Source: Colius striatus (Eukaryota; Chordata; Aves; Coliiformes; Coliidae). From it: a DNA stretch of 64,000 nucleotides. Of the stretch, positions 1-10,795 are shown piece after piece. A model generated the notes under the pieces. It did no database searches. It worked only from the letters and a program-made list of their open reading frames with translations, and was not told the DNA's origin. Position 1 is the first letter of the stretch, and every line of letters begins with the position of its first letter. The stretch spans positions 57,933,367 to 57,997,366 of the forward strand of contig NC_084760.1 in NCBI RefSeq assembly GCF_028858725.1, given 5' to 3'. The translations under genes and the position numbers were made by a program.

Positions 1-151
1 GCCCAGGGAGAGTGTGGAGTCTCCTTCCTTCAAGACCTGCCTGGACATGTTCCTACGTGACCTGATGTAGGTTGACCTGCTTCTGCAGGGGGGTTGGACT
101 AGATGATCTCTAAAGGTTCCTTCCAACCCCTGCCGTTCTATGATTCTATGA
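1..151 (+). mobile_element. CR1 LINE 3' end (truncated fragment)
   Basis: The 3' tail of a chicken-repeat-1 type LINE in plus orientation. It carries the segment encoding the end of the reverse-transcriptase ORF (VESPSFKTCLDMFLRDLM-like), then the conserved 'ttggactagatgatctctaaagg' region, and closes with repeated ATTCTATGAT units. The left part is cut by the window edge. It lies in the presumed last introns of THEMIS, opposite to that gene's transcription. Confidence 0.93.
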
Positions 152-2089
152 TAAGAACAGATCAAACCTCCTCTTCTGGCATCTTCTTAATAAGTGATTG
201 TGCAGGTGCTCAAATGGCTCACCCTCAGAAGTGGGTCTGACTCAGACCTGGGGACAGTTTCAAGCAAATTCTTACAGAAGCCATCTTTACAGCCCCTTCC
301 CCATTACCAGAAATAGTGCCACACAAACCCATGACAAACATACAGTCCTGCTCCTGGCCCTAGTCTTTCCTCACGAAGGTCAGAGAACAGCAGGCAGAAA
401 CAGCTGGAGCCTCTCTGCTCTCACAGCCTTGCTGCGAGCTAAGAGGCAATGAAAGCACAAGCCATAGCTAGAGGTGACTCCCCCTTGCAGAGCATCCTCA
501 GGTATTGGCATAAAACAGATGGATCTTAGTCCTTGGTGGACTCATACGGCAGCAGTATTTAACCCTGGAGCATCAACCAAGCTGGGCTTCCCAACTGGTG
601 GGCAAGGAAGTCATTCACCACCCTCCAGCAAGCAGCCAGAGCTCCCAAAGCACCAGGCAGGGAGCTGCCTGCAGGAGGAGCATGGCAATTCATGCAGCAC
701 TAAAGCTTATTCCAGGCTGCCACCTTGTCAGGCTTAAGTTCTACTCATTAGGACGCTTGTCTGTTACTTGTGCAAATAAGTCTATGCATAGTCCCAGAAT
801 ATACAAAGAGGGCCATTTATCAGGTTGGCACAATCTTCAACTTTCTGAACCCTCAGATAACCCTATACATGTGGAATAAAATGCTGTGTCCCCTATGGCT
901 GTTGCTGGCAGAGGATGAAGCAGACCCTGTGCATTACCATCTACGTCCTCCCAGAGGATTGGTGGTGCTTGGGATAGAAGAGATAGATAATGCATTCTAT
1001 GTGATTGTAAACCTATTATTTTACAACTCAGGATGTTTAATCTTATGAATAAGGGATCTCTACTTGTGTCAGCTTTCCAAGGACAGAGACTTACAAATCT
1101 GTGTGACCCTAAGCATTCTGACTGCAGTTTATTGTTTATTTATAACAAGGATGTGACAAAAAAAAATGTCCTCTGGAACAGTGTGCTTAAAAACATTTAT
1201 CTGGACTGCTGCAGTCTAAGGTTGCTCTCATGAATGTGCAAAGGGACTTCTATTCACCTCTCTCCTGAGCTTATTGCTCTCTCCTCACTCCAGGAAAATA
1301 TTATCTTCTGCACAAGTGTAGTCTAGAGTCAACAGCTACCTATTGCTCTCCACACACAGCCTTCAGTAACTGTAGGAGTTCTGAGTCCTCCTGACAAGAA
1401 TACGGGTCTACCAGGAACCAAACATTAGGGAATTCTTCCTCAGTTCTGTACCCTAGGCTAGCACCAGGCTGGTGGCTTACCTGCTAGCTCCAGGGACGTT
1501 TCTTGTCCATCCTTCCTAGTCTAATAGGGTGGGTTATTTAAGCTGCCACAGGGTTCACTGTACAAACTAGCAGAAAAGAAGTTTCCATAGTACAAGTACA
1601 GACAGAAGAAAATGACATAGCTTTTTGCTGTATTACCTTTATGTGAGGGATTTGCCTTACCCATTCACTTCTCCTATGGTCTCTTTTAACCACCTTGCAA
1701 GACCTATGTGGTGCTATGGTCCTGCATGTGGATCTTACATGAATCTTAGAATTGTCGTTGAGAGGAGGAGCACTTTCAGTAGACAAGGAGAGGTACTCAC
1801 AAAGGCTCCACAGTGGCTACAGTTAGACCTTAATTTGATTGCAACACTTAAAATAATTTTCCCTGAAACCAGCCAAAATATAATTCCATGAGTTACATTA
1901 CATTTAAAGTGCAGCACAATCACAATGCAGAGATCTGAAAGTATTTCCAGTGTTTTTCCTTCTTCTCCTGTAGGGAATTCACATTTACACATGAAAGCAA
2001 CTGCAACCTAAGTTAAATACCTCCAGGACTGTCTCTCTTATTAAAGTCCATCAAGGTGCCTTTGATTCTTTCAATATATGCAAGAAAAC
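152..2089. other. Gene-poor stretch, presumed THEMIS intron 4 or distal part
   Basis: No exon, RNA gene or recognisable repeat was found. THEMIS transcription should cross this stretch toward its unseen last exon(s), because exon 4 ends in a splice donor at 3144. I looked on the minus strand for the family's basic C-terminal tail and did not find a convincing match. A good-looking donor (CAG followed by GTAAGCC, near 1470) has no open exon I can assign. Confidence 0.5.
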
Positions 2090-2622
2090 TGTCATGGGTT
2101 TACCTTAGCCAGCAGCTAAGCACCCACCCAGGTGCTTGCTCACTTCCCCCAAACATCACAGTGATGATCTCAACAGGAGAGAGAATAATAAAAGCAATAC
2201 CTAGAAAACTCATGGATTGATTTAAAGACAGTTTAACAAATGAAAGAGTAAAAAGCCATCAGTGGTGTCAAGGCAGTCACCACCTCCCACAGGCAGGTCT
2301 CTGAACTATGACTACCTTTCCAGACCAGCTACCTCCTCAGTTTTTGTTGCTAAGTGTGGCACTATATGTCACGGAATATCCCTTTTGTCAGCTGGGTTCA
2401 GCTGTCCCAACTGTATCCCCTCTCAGCCTCTTCCCAACCTCCAGACTATTCATTGTGGGAGGACAGTCTGGGGAAAAGAGGCCTTGACACTGTGGGTGCA
2501 CTGCTGTGCAATAGCCAAAGCACTGGTGTGTTATCAATGTTGTTTTAGTCACAAATCCAAAACACAATGTCTTACAGGCTGCTGTGAAAAATCTTAACTC
2601 TGTTTCAGCCAGATTCAACACA
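2090..2622 (-). mobile_element. Solo LTR of an avian endogenous retrovirus
   Basis: The element starts TGTCATGG and ends AACACA, giving the TG...CA ends of a retroviral LTR. The interior matches my recollection of an LTR family widespread in birds: 'gccagcagctaagcac' near one end, 'cagtttaac' in the middle, 'ggaatatcccttttgtcagctgggttcagctgtcc', then 'aggccttgacactgtg' and 'cacaaatccaaaacac'. Sense is probably the minus strand, since in that direction a degenerate TATA-like stretch precedes an ATTAAA-like signal. No internal viral genes flank it, so it is a solo LTR left by recombination. A clean target-site duplication is not visible, and the family name is not certain. Confidence 0.72.
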
Positions 2623-3144
2623 AAAAATTAATGAACTAGAAGGGGCACTATTTTCTTAACATCAAGTGTTATTTTAAAATAGCTGTGCTTTGTCTTCCAA
2701 ATCTGTTTGCTACTTGGGTAAGTGCAAAACCATGAAGTCAAAAGTATCTATACAACCTGACTTTCTGTGAATTTAATTCTGCAGTTTCCAGATGAGTAAA
2801 ATTATCTTTACACTATGAAAACATATGCTTCCCTTAATAAACATTTAAATACAGCCACTTTGAGGCTCTCTCTTCACTTTTGCATGGGTACAGTAAAAGA
2901 TTATCTGTGCAAAATTATATGGTCAAGGTTTCTGCTCTAAGTCAGCATGGTTCTGTTGTTTTTCATGGATCAACTAACACACACTGGAGATTTTAGCCAT
3001 TGTTGTCTATAATGGCTAATTTGACTATTACAGGGAACTGAGAGCCATCTGTGTACATTGCCACAAGGATACAGCGGTGAAAGAGATTGTAAACTGACAG
3101 AACATGACCTACAATTTTAAGAGATTCAAAGTGTGATAACTTAC
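2623..3144 (-). other. THEMIS: THEMIS intron after exon 4 (proximal part)
   Basis: Begins on the minus strand with the donor GTAAGT directly after exon 4. The rest is A/T-rich unique sequence with no recognised element up to the solo LTR. Confidence 0.7.
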
Positions 3145-4187
3145 CTTTGGAGCCTGTAGTACATCAGACACATCTTGCTTAAGCACTGCAAAAACAGGTT
3201 TCGGTGCAAGTGTTGGATTTTTGGGAGGCCTAGGTGGTGGATGAAGGGTTTGGTTTTCATATCTTCGCACCATATAGTATTGTTCTTCACTGATCTCTTC
3301 AACTGTTGTCTTAGTCACAGGTGGTACAACTGCCTGGACATCTTTACTAAGCAAATGGACAGACATGCTTAAGCGATATACAGGAATCTCCCAACTCTCC
3401 GCTGGACTGCTGGCACTACTGATCAGCAAATAAGAGTCTGTGATTTCTTCTTCAAACTGCAGACCAGGCACAGCAGCCAAGATGTCTTCCTCAATGGAAA
3501 GGTCCCTCACGGACACTTTGACATTAAAAGGTAAACGAAATTCTTTGCAAATCTCAGAAAGCTGGTATTGTTTCTTGTCATGGATCACTTCCACAAAGCC
3601 ACCTTCCATGTACATAGGGAGGAGCACTTTCTTGTATGTATCAGGTAGTATTTGTTCACAAGATAAAACATCTATGAGTTCCCTTCTTCCCTCAAACAGA
3701 ACTTCACTAGTCTGGCATTGCTGAACTAGAAATTGATCTCCAACAGAAACAGAAAAAAGCTCTTTATAAGGGGAATCAAAGGCTTTGGTTGCTACAACAT
3801 GAAGCTGTTCCTTTTCACTTCTTGCTATCTCTAAGTCATATGCAGTTGGAAACTCCCGAGGTCTTCTCTTGAACTTTCCTTTGTAGCTCATAGGGATTAA
3901 AAAATGTCTTTTAGGGGAATCACTTCTGATCTCAGAGGCTAGGACTCTTGTTGCCTGGTACTTTTTGTAGATAATGATCTCTTTCCCTGTATACAATAAG
4001 GTACAAGGTTTTGGGCTGTGTGAAGGCCCTTCAATTATCTCAGCAACCATAGGAAATTCCTTGCTTGTTCTCTCAAATACATCTTCCAAAGACAGAGGCT
4101 GAAGGAAAGAGCTAATATCATAACAGTCTGTTATATCCTTGACTTCGACATCTAGATCTGAGAGGATATGAACTATGTCCTTTCGAA
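3145..4187 (-). CDS. THEMIS: THEMIS coding exon 4 (second CABIT domain and proline-rich tail)
   Basis: This large exon encodes residues 237 (split codon) to 584 of THEMIS, the T-lineage adaptor that tunes T-cell-receptor signalling during thymocyte selection by binding Grb2 and the phosphatases SHP-1/SHP-2. It holds the second CABIT module (roughly residues 260-520), including the core cysteine at 413 in VLSCEQI. It also has a basic nuclear-localisation-type cluster [10 protein letters not shown] (339-348), a paired tyrosine [10 protein letters not shown] (537-546) and the Grb2-SH3-binding proline motif PPPRPPK (553-559). These features fall at almost the same positions as in human THEMIS. 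Edges: acceptor cttttcag before TTCGAAAGGAC, and donor AAG followed by GTAAGTT. The entering codon TTT (Phe237) is split 1+2 with exon 3, and the exon ends in phase 0. The minus-strand frame runs past the acceptor to 4263, but that part is intron. No stop codon is present, so the protein continues into exons not seen here. Confidence 0.97.
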
Positions 4188-7027
4188 CTGAAAAGAAAGG
4201 AAATACATTAATTTTTGTTTTAAAACTGACATTGGAATAAAATATACACATCCTTTTGGCCATATACTAAAGGTACCTTCTGTGAGGTGTGCACCTTCAT
4301 ATACTAATGTGCACAATTAATAGGGCCAGTCAAAGTCTGTTTTAATTTGAGACGTGTGGCTATCAGATATGCAGAAGACCTCGCAAAGAAAGAAAGATGA
4401 GAATAAGGTATGCAAGTGAACAGAAGCTTAAGAAAAAGTAAAAAAAAAAAAAAACACTGTCTTCATCACAGCATCTCCCATTTTAGATAAGGTGTTGATC
4501 TTATCAAACTCTTTTTCTTGAGTATAAGATGAATTTCTGTTCTGTTATGCCATAGGAACTTATGGTTTCTCCAATGAAATGAGTGGAGGAACATTTGAAA
4601 TAAATAAATAGCGTTTGATCCCAGTAACAAATGTTGCTGTGACCAGTCTGGAAGGAATAAATATTTTGATATTTATAAGAATGATGAAATAATCTGTAAT
4701 GGTTAGTATATTTATAATGTATAACAAAATCTAAGCTTATTGTTAATGAAGAAATTTCTACTGTAATGTTCCTCTGCAGAACTCCTTCATCTTTTTCTGT
4801 GACATCTGGTTTTATTCACTATCCGAACTGAGCCATTGCATTTAACAGTCTGTCAGGGACCAACAACTCTTTTATCACAACTACACTTGCAAAATTTTGG
4901 ATGCAAAACATCCAAGCACAAAGCTGACTGTGCAATTAAGACTTGTTTAAGAATTTGGCTTCAGATCAGTGACACCACAGGTCACTGACCATGGCAGTAC
5001 AATTTAAGAAGCAAATAATATTTAATGACTCTCTTCAATAAGACTTACTCTGCATGGACCTTCACACTAGGATACTATATCCTGGATTCACACTTCCTGG
5101 TAGCAGAACAAACCAATATATTTAACTTAAAAGTTGGTATCAGGTGTATTTTATATGATAGAGTTTTATGACAGTAATTTGGGATTCCAACTCTGCTTTT
5201 GTCACTTTGACACCTTCAAATGACAAACTTCCTAAGCACTACAAAGGAAAGTCAATGAAGGAGGAATGACTAGTGAAAAGAAAGTTTTCTCTCAGCATTT
5301 GAGGGAGTTCCACATATAATTTTTTCATTATTAGGAATGAGAGTTATAGAGGATTCCTCTCCACAGCCTGTGCAAATGTAATCTGCTGTCCCTATTATCA
5401 GGAATCTTTTTTATTGAATTGTGGATAGTATTTCTCAGAGTTTATCTCGTGTATATTTATAGTTCATCTAAAAACAGTGAAAATCCATTTTTCATGGTCC
5501 AAAAGAAAGTATTTAATCATGTACCATGAAGCCTGCTTTTCAAGTTTGAATTAAATAGTTATTTAGGACATATTTAATGCTTCCTAAATTTTCAGCACAC
5601 TATGAAACATAAATGGGTATTAAATAAAATCGACAAATAAAACTCTCACTGGAATATCTGATTGCAAGACAAGTGAATACCAAACACTTCTGAACATATA
5701 TCTAAGTGAGTATCAGAATGGGTGATGGGCTAGATTCCTGAGTCTAGCTAGAATTGTAGAAAATGTAGTATTTTATCTCATGAAGAGATACTTTTCAAAC
5801 ACATACGTGAAATCACATAGCAAACGCTGATAAGTATCTCATAATAATCATTTAAAAACTAGACCATATTTTGCTAATAGTCTCTGTCCACTTATTTCTT
5901 TCTCTTTTATCCACTTAATTACATCATTCATCAGAGAAAGTCCAATTGTGAAAAGATTTCCTGCTTAATATCCTTAGGAATGACACATCTCTGTTAGGAT
6001 TTCATTTCTATAGATCTCACCAGTTTGCTTCTAGTAAACACATCAGGCAGAAAAACCCTCCCAAAAGCTAAGCTCCTACCCTGCAAACTTTAACAGGATG
6101 GGTGCAACAACAAGTAGAACTGCAGAAAGTTTCTGTCTACTGCCTGGGTCATCCTCAAGTAAGGTAAAATATTTTAGCTTACACTGTGTATTTTCCTTAG
6201 GTAGGTATCTTAGCTCAGAGAAGGTGTGATCTACACACACGTGGGCCATTACTGCAGCTTGGCTATTCAAGTCATCATAACTCAGGACAATTTCACTGTG
6301 TGCTTATGCTCTTGCACACCTTCTAATTTTATTCCAATTACTAATTTCACTAACAGGTTTAAAATGAAGCATAGATACAGACATTGGTAAAAACAGAACC
6401 CAGCAGTTTCAATGTTCTGGTGGAACAACTAGAACAGTGACAATATGCTATGGACAAAATAATTTATCTTTTTTTTAAAATTAAAAATTTATGACACAAA
6501 ATACAGCTTTTTAAGATGTTGGTTTTCTAATATCTTCTGTTTCCTCAAACCTAGAGGTTTCAGAAATTGTCCATGAATCTTTTATGTTTATATTCTATTG
6601 ATATTTGTTTTTACACTAGTAAAATACTACAGTTTTGCTTTCTGCATCATCGTCATTCTGAAAAAACAAACGGTAGCTGAGTGTGTTACAACATGCACAT
6701 CTATGTTCTTTTTTCACCTTCTAGCCATAGCCATAAATGATCAAGTAGCTTCTCTGTGACCAAAGTCTGAGACATAAAGAAAGATAATCTGAGAACTGAA
6801 GAGAATTCCTAAGCTCTGCTTTTTCACTGTGAAATATACCTTCTTTGCAACAGTTGTAGAAAGGCAATATTATTTTTATCTTTCTTCATTTTGAAACTAG
6901 TATCAGTGGCAAATATGGGTCAGGGATTATTGATCAAACTGAATCTTTTCTGCCTATGTATTTTATGTATTTAAGGGCACTTTTCTATACCAAAACAAAC
7001 AGAACATTGACTTTCATTTCTACTTAC
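4188..7027 (-). other. THEMIS: THEMIS intron 3
   Basis: A 2.8-kb intron between exons 3 and 4, bounded on the minus strand by GTAAGTA and cttttcag. It is A/T-rich, with a 15-A run at 4440-4454. No CR1, other repeat family or extra exon was recognised. Confidence 0.9.
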
Positions 7028-7486
7028 ATTTCATTACTGCTTGCACTTCATAGATAGGCGTGAGAACCAAGCAGCCATCAAAATTCTCAGGAAGAGGATT
7101 AGAGGAGTCCCACATTTGTAAAGCATTGGAAAGTTTGACAATTCGATTTCTGCACTTAGGGATTTTCCATTCTGCAATCTCTTTTAATGTGTATATCTGG
7201 TCATCTTCACATTCATAGAATTTTCCCTCTTGTGAAAGAGGCAAAGTAAAGGAATGAGACCGGTTATTTCTGACCACATCACAGTTCACAGACATCGTTC
7301 CATTGACCTCTTCCACTGAGTTGAAGGTGATCTGCTCACCCTGTTTGATTGTGAGGTTTGGTAATTTTATATCCTCAGGGCTGTAGAAACACGGATGGCC
7401 AAATCTTGTTGGCCCAATAGAGACTTTTCTTGTAATTTCTTCAATGCTGAAGTATGGAGTTTTATCTGCCACAACTTTATAAAGAC
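7028..7486 (-). CDS. THEMIS: THEMIS coding exon 3 (most of first CABIT domain)
   Basis: Encodes residues 84 (split Gly) to 237 (split Phe), the bulk of the first CABIT domain. Recognisable blocks are [17 protein letters not shown] (88-104), [17 protein letters not shown] (112-128), [16 protein letters not shown] (131-146), the core cysteine SVNCDVVRN (Cys152, matching Cys153 of human THEMIS), [20 protein letters not shown], and IYEVQAVMK at the end. CABIT domains are all-beta modules; in THEMIS they engage SHP-1/SHP-2. The acceptor is ttcttag before GTCTTTATAAAG and the donor is ATGAAAT followed by GTAAGTA. The length of 459 nt (2+457) keeps the frame between exon 2 and exon 4. Frames open beyond 7486 on the minus strand are intronic read-through. 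Confidence 0.97.
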
Positions 7487-9050
7487 CTAAGAACAGAAGA
7501 CTTGCATTATAAAAAGGGAAAAGTATAGAGGAAGTTGTGCCAAATTTTAGATTATGAATACAATGGAGAGTAAAACCCATCAAACAGTTAATAGTTGATA
7601 GCTCAATTACTAGAAATGTGACTCTATAAAGGTAATATCAACTACATTACACAAATCATAGGCGGCTGTAATTAGCCCTTTCTACTCTGCAGGTAATTTG
7701 TGACATCCAACGTTTTGAAATCCATGGTAAAAGGAGAAAAAGGTTATTTTCTTTGCTACAGAAAAATGAAAAATTGTCTTAAATTCTTATCTGTATTTTC
7801 AGGAAACCAACCTTTAAGAAACAAATGCAGACATGGTATGAGGAAGAGCAATGACAGTGTGATCAGTGAAATGCAGGATAAAGTTTCTGGCTAAACATTG
7901 TACTGTGTATTCTTCCACATACAGAATAGGATTCCTAGACCAGTTATGTTTAAAGACACATCACAAATAAAAAAGTAACATCTACAAATAAAAATAAGCA
8001 AAGGAAATTTGGTTTTGCACATCTGATAACCCAGACCAGCAGATGGAATAATTGAAAGTTTGAGTATTGTAGCACTGTGGCAATCACAAGGCAATTAAAA
8101 TGGTGAGGCACTACTTCAAGGCAGAAGCTACATCTGAGCTTCCCTGTCCCCTAGGGACATTATTAGTTCATGTTAATCATGCCCCTTGGAGCTATCTCAT
8201 TAAGAGTCCACACAGCAAGAAAAATATGTACATTTCCATATTTGCATGAATGTTTTTATAGAGGAAGATGAAGTGGATGGTTCAGAGAGCTAAACAGTAG
8301 GGTTTAGCTGAACTGCATGATTCAGTTATCTTCTTCCCCACACACAGCAGTGTGCATCCTGCCTCATGGAATTAAATTGCAGTTTTCTGGTACAGGCACT
8401 GACTAAGGCTGTCTTCCAGGAGAATGTAGAGGTTATTCCTAGGCCAAGTTTGCAAGCCAGGCAGACCATGTAAATTAACTGGTATGTACAGCTACAGTGA
8501 CACAGCAACCAAGCTCCCTAGGATACACAGGGCCTTTTCTCCTGCTTTCCCCCAAAGCCAGCTAGAAGAAACCCGATGGCCCCTGTGGCTCCTCATTTTT
8601 TGCCTCCTCTGGACTGCCCCTATCTTGGAAGTTATGGAACACATGATGGGGACTCAAAGATCGTTGCTTGACACTACTAGAGGCACTTTCATGGCAGTTG
8701 CTCTTCTCATTAGTGGTTTTTGTCATGTGTACAAAGGTTTAAGTGTTCTGTTCACCTGCCTTGAGTTGACTCGTAAGGGCAAGATACCTGCCAGATATCT
8801 GGGTCCCAGCAAGGTGGGATGCTGCCAGGACACAGCTCCTGCTGGATGTTAGGAAGATGCTCATTCACATTCCCAAATCTCCTCTGATATTAAGATTCTT
8901 GAACATATTAGATCAGGGGATCGTTTCAATTAAAAATGACCTCAAATTGTATGTCTTCTCCTACACCTTTTCCTTACTGAGCTTCATATGCTGAAGACAA
9001 CAGAACTGAGAAGCCTGCATGGAAGAAGAGGATCCTTAAGACCATATTCT
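7487..9050 (-). other. THEMIS: THEMIS intron 2, exon-3-proximal part
   Basis: Unique A/T-rich intronic sequence. A plus-strand open frame of 122 codons at 8484-8852 shows no domain, conserved motif or splice context I recognise and is treated as chance. No repeat family was identified before the CR1 that starts near 9051. Confidence 0.75.
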
Positions 9051-10795
9051 TAGAATCATAGAATCATAAAATCATTTCAGCTAGAAGAGATCTTTAAGAT
9101 CATCATGTCCAGCCTTTGTCCCAGCTCTATCAACCACTAGATCATTTCCCCAAGTGCAACATCCAACTGTCTCTTAAACACCTCCAGGGACAGTGACTCC
9201 ACCACCTCCTCGGCCAACCCATTTCAATGCCTGACAACCCTTTCAGTAAAGAAATTCCTCCTCATATCCAGCCTGAATCTCCTCTGGTGCAACTTGACGT
9301 CATTTCCTCTTGTCCTGTTGCTTGTTACTAGAGAGAACAGACTGACCTCTGCCTCATTACAATTTACTTTCAGGTAGTTGTAGAAAGTGATAAGGTCTCC
9401 CCTGAGCCTTCTTTTCTCCAGGCTAAATAGCCCCGAATCCCTCCTCGGTTCCTCATATGAAATGTCCTCCAAATCCTTTACTAGCTTGGTAGCCTGTCTC
9501 TGGATCCTCTCCAGCATCTCATTGTCCTTCTTGTAGAGAGGGGCCCAAAACTGGACACAGTATTCAAGGTGCAGCCTCATCAAAGCTGAGTACAGGGGAA
9601 TGATCACCTCCCTGCTCCTGCTGACAACACTGTTCCAGATACAGGCCAGGATACCCTTGGCCTTCTTGGCCATCTGGGCACACTGCTGGCTCCTGTTCAG
9701 CCGCTGTCAACCATCACTCCCAGGTCTTCCTCTCCCTGGCAGCTTTCCAGCTACTCCTACACAAGCCTGTAGCTATGTTGGGGGTTGTTGTGGCCCAAGT
9801 ACAAGACCCAGCACTTGGCCTTATTGAAACTCTTGGCATTGGCCTTGTGCCAGCCATCCAGCCTATCTAGATCTCTCTGTAAAGCTTCCCTACCCTCAAG
9901 CAGATCAATACTTTTACCCAGGCAAACTTACTCAGGGTGCACTCTATCCCTTCGTCCAGAACATTAATAAAGTTGTTAAACAGGAGTGGCCCCAGTACTG
10001 AGCCCTGGGGGACATGACTTGTGACCAGCCGCCAACTGGATTAACTCTATTAACCACGATTCTTTGGACTCTACCATCTAAGCTGTTTTTCAATCAAGAA
10101 AGTGTATGCCCATCCAAGCCAAGAACAGTCAATTTCCCTAAGAGAACACTATGGGAAGCAGTGTCAAATCCCTTACAAAAGTCAAGGTAGATGACATCCA
10201 CACATCCACTGTCTTCCCTTTATCCAATAAGTGCATCACCTTGTCATAGAAGGAGATTAGGTTTGTTAAACGGGACCTGCCCTTCATAAATCCATACTGA
10301 CTGGGTCTGATCACCTGATTGTCCTGGTTGTGCTGCATAATAGAACATAGGATGGTCTTCTCTGTCAGCTTCCTGGGCACCAAAGTCAAACTGACAGGTC
10401 TGTAATTTCCCAGGTGATCCTTCCATCCCTTCTTATACATGGGTGTTATATTGGCTGACTTCCAATCAGAGATGAGACCTCTCCAGTCAGCCAGGACTGC
10501 TGATAAATGATGGATAGTGGCTTGGCAAGCACCCCTGCCAGTTCCCTCAGCCCTCTAGGACCCCATCCAGCCCCATAGATTTGTGCACATCAATGTGGAG
10601 CAGCAGGTTACTGACAATCTCTTCCTGAACTGTAGGGGGGACATTTTGCTCCATGCCCCTGTCTCTTGGCTTGAGGGGCTGACTTTCCCTGGTGGAAATG
10701 CTGCTATTATTAAAGACTGAGGCAAAAAAGGCATTACACACCTCAGCCTTATCCTCATCTTTTAATACCAAATTTCCTTCCAGATCTAGTAGGGG
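9051..10795 (-). mobile_element. CR1 LINE, 5'-truncated, ~1.7 kb, degenerate reverse transcriptase
   Basis: A CR1 LINE in minus orientation, the longest copy in the window. Its 3' tail lies at the left (gaatcatagaatcat, 9053-9067). Reverse-transcriptase coding pieces follow at 9224-9673 (ending ...[21 protein letters not shown]... and [19 protein letters not shown]), 10138-10440 (YRPVSLTLVPRKLTEKTI, PSQYGFMKGRS, FYDKVMHLLDKGKTVDV) and 10547-10795 (DLEGNLVLKDEDKAEVCNAFF). The pieces sit in different frames with stops between them, so the copy is dead. The 5' end is truncated near 10795, inside the reverse transcriptase. It shares the transcription direction of the host gene THEMIS. Confidence 0.95.

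Noticed and set aside
1470..1530. Donor-like site (CAG|GTAAGCC on the minus strand) as end of a THEMIS C-terminal exon
   Set aside because: The upstream open segment is very short, closes with a stop and does not resemble the THEMIS tail; a last exon would also not need a donor.
8484..8852. 122-codon plus-strand frame in THEMIS intron 2
   Set aside because: No domain, no recognisable family and no splice or promoter context; the hydrophobic run is unremarkable for chance sequence.
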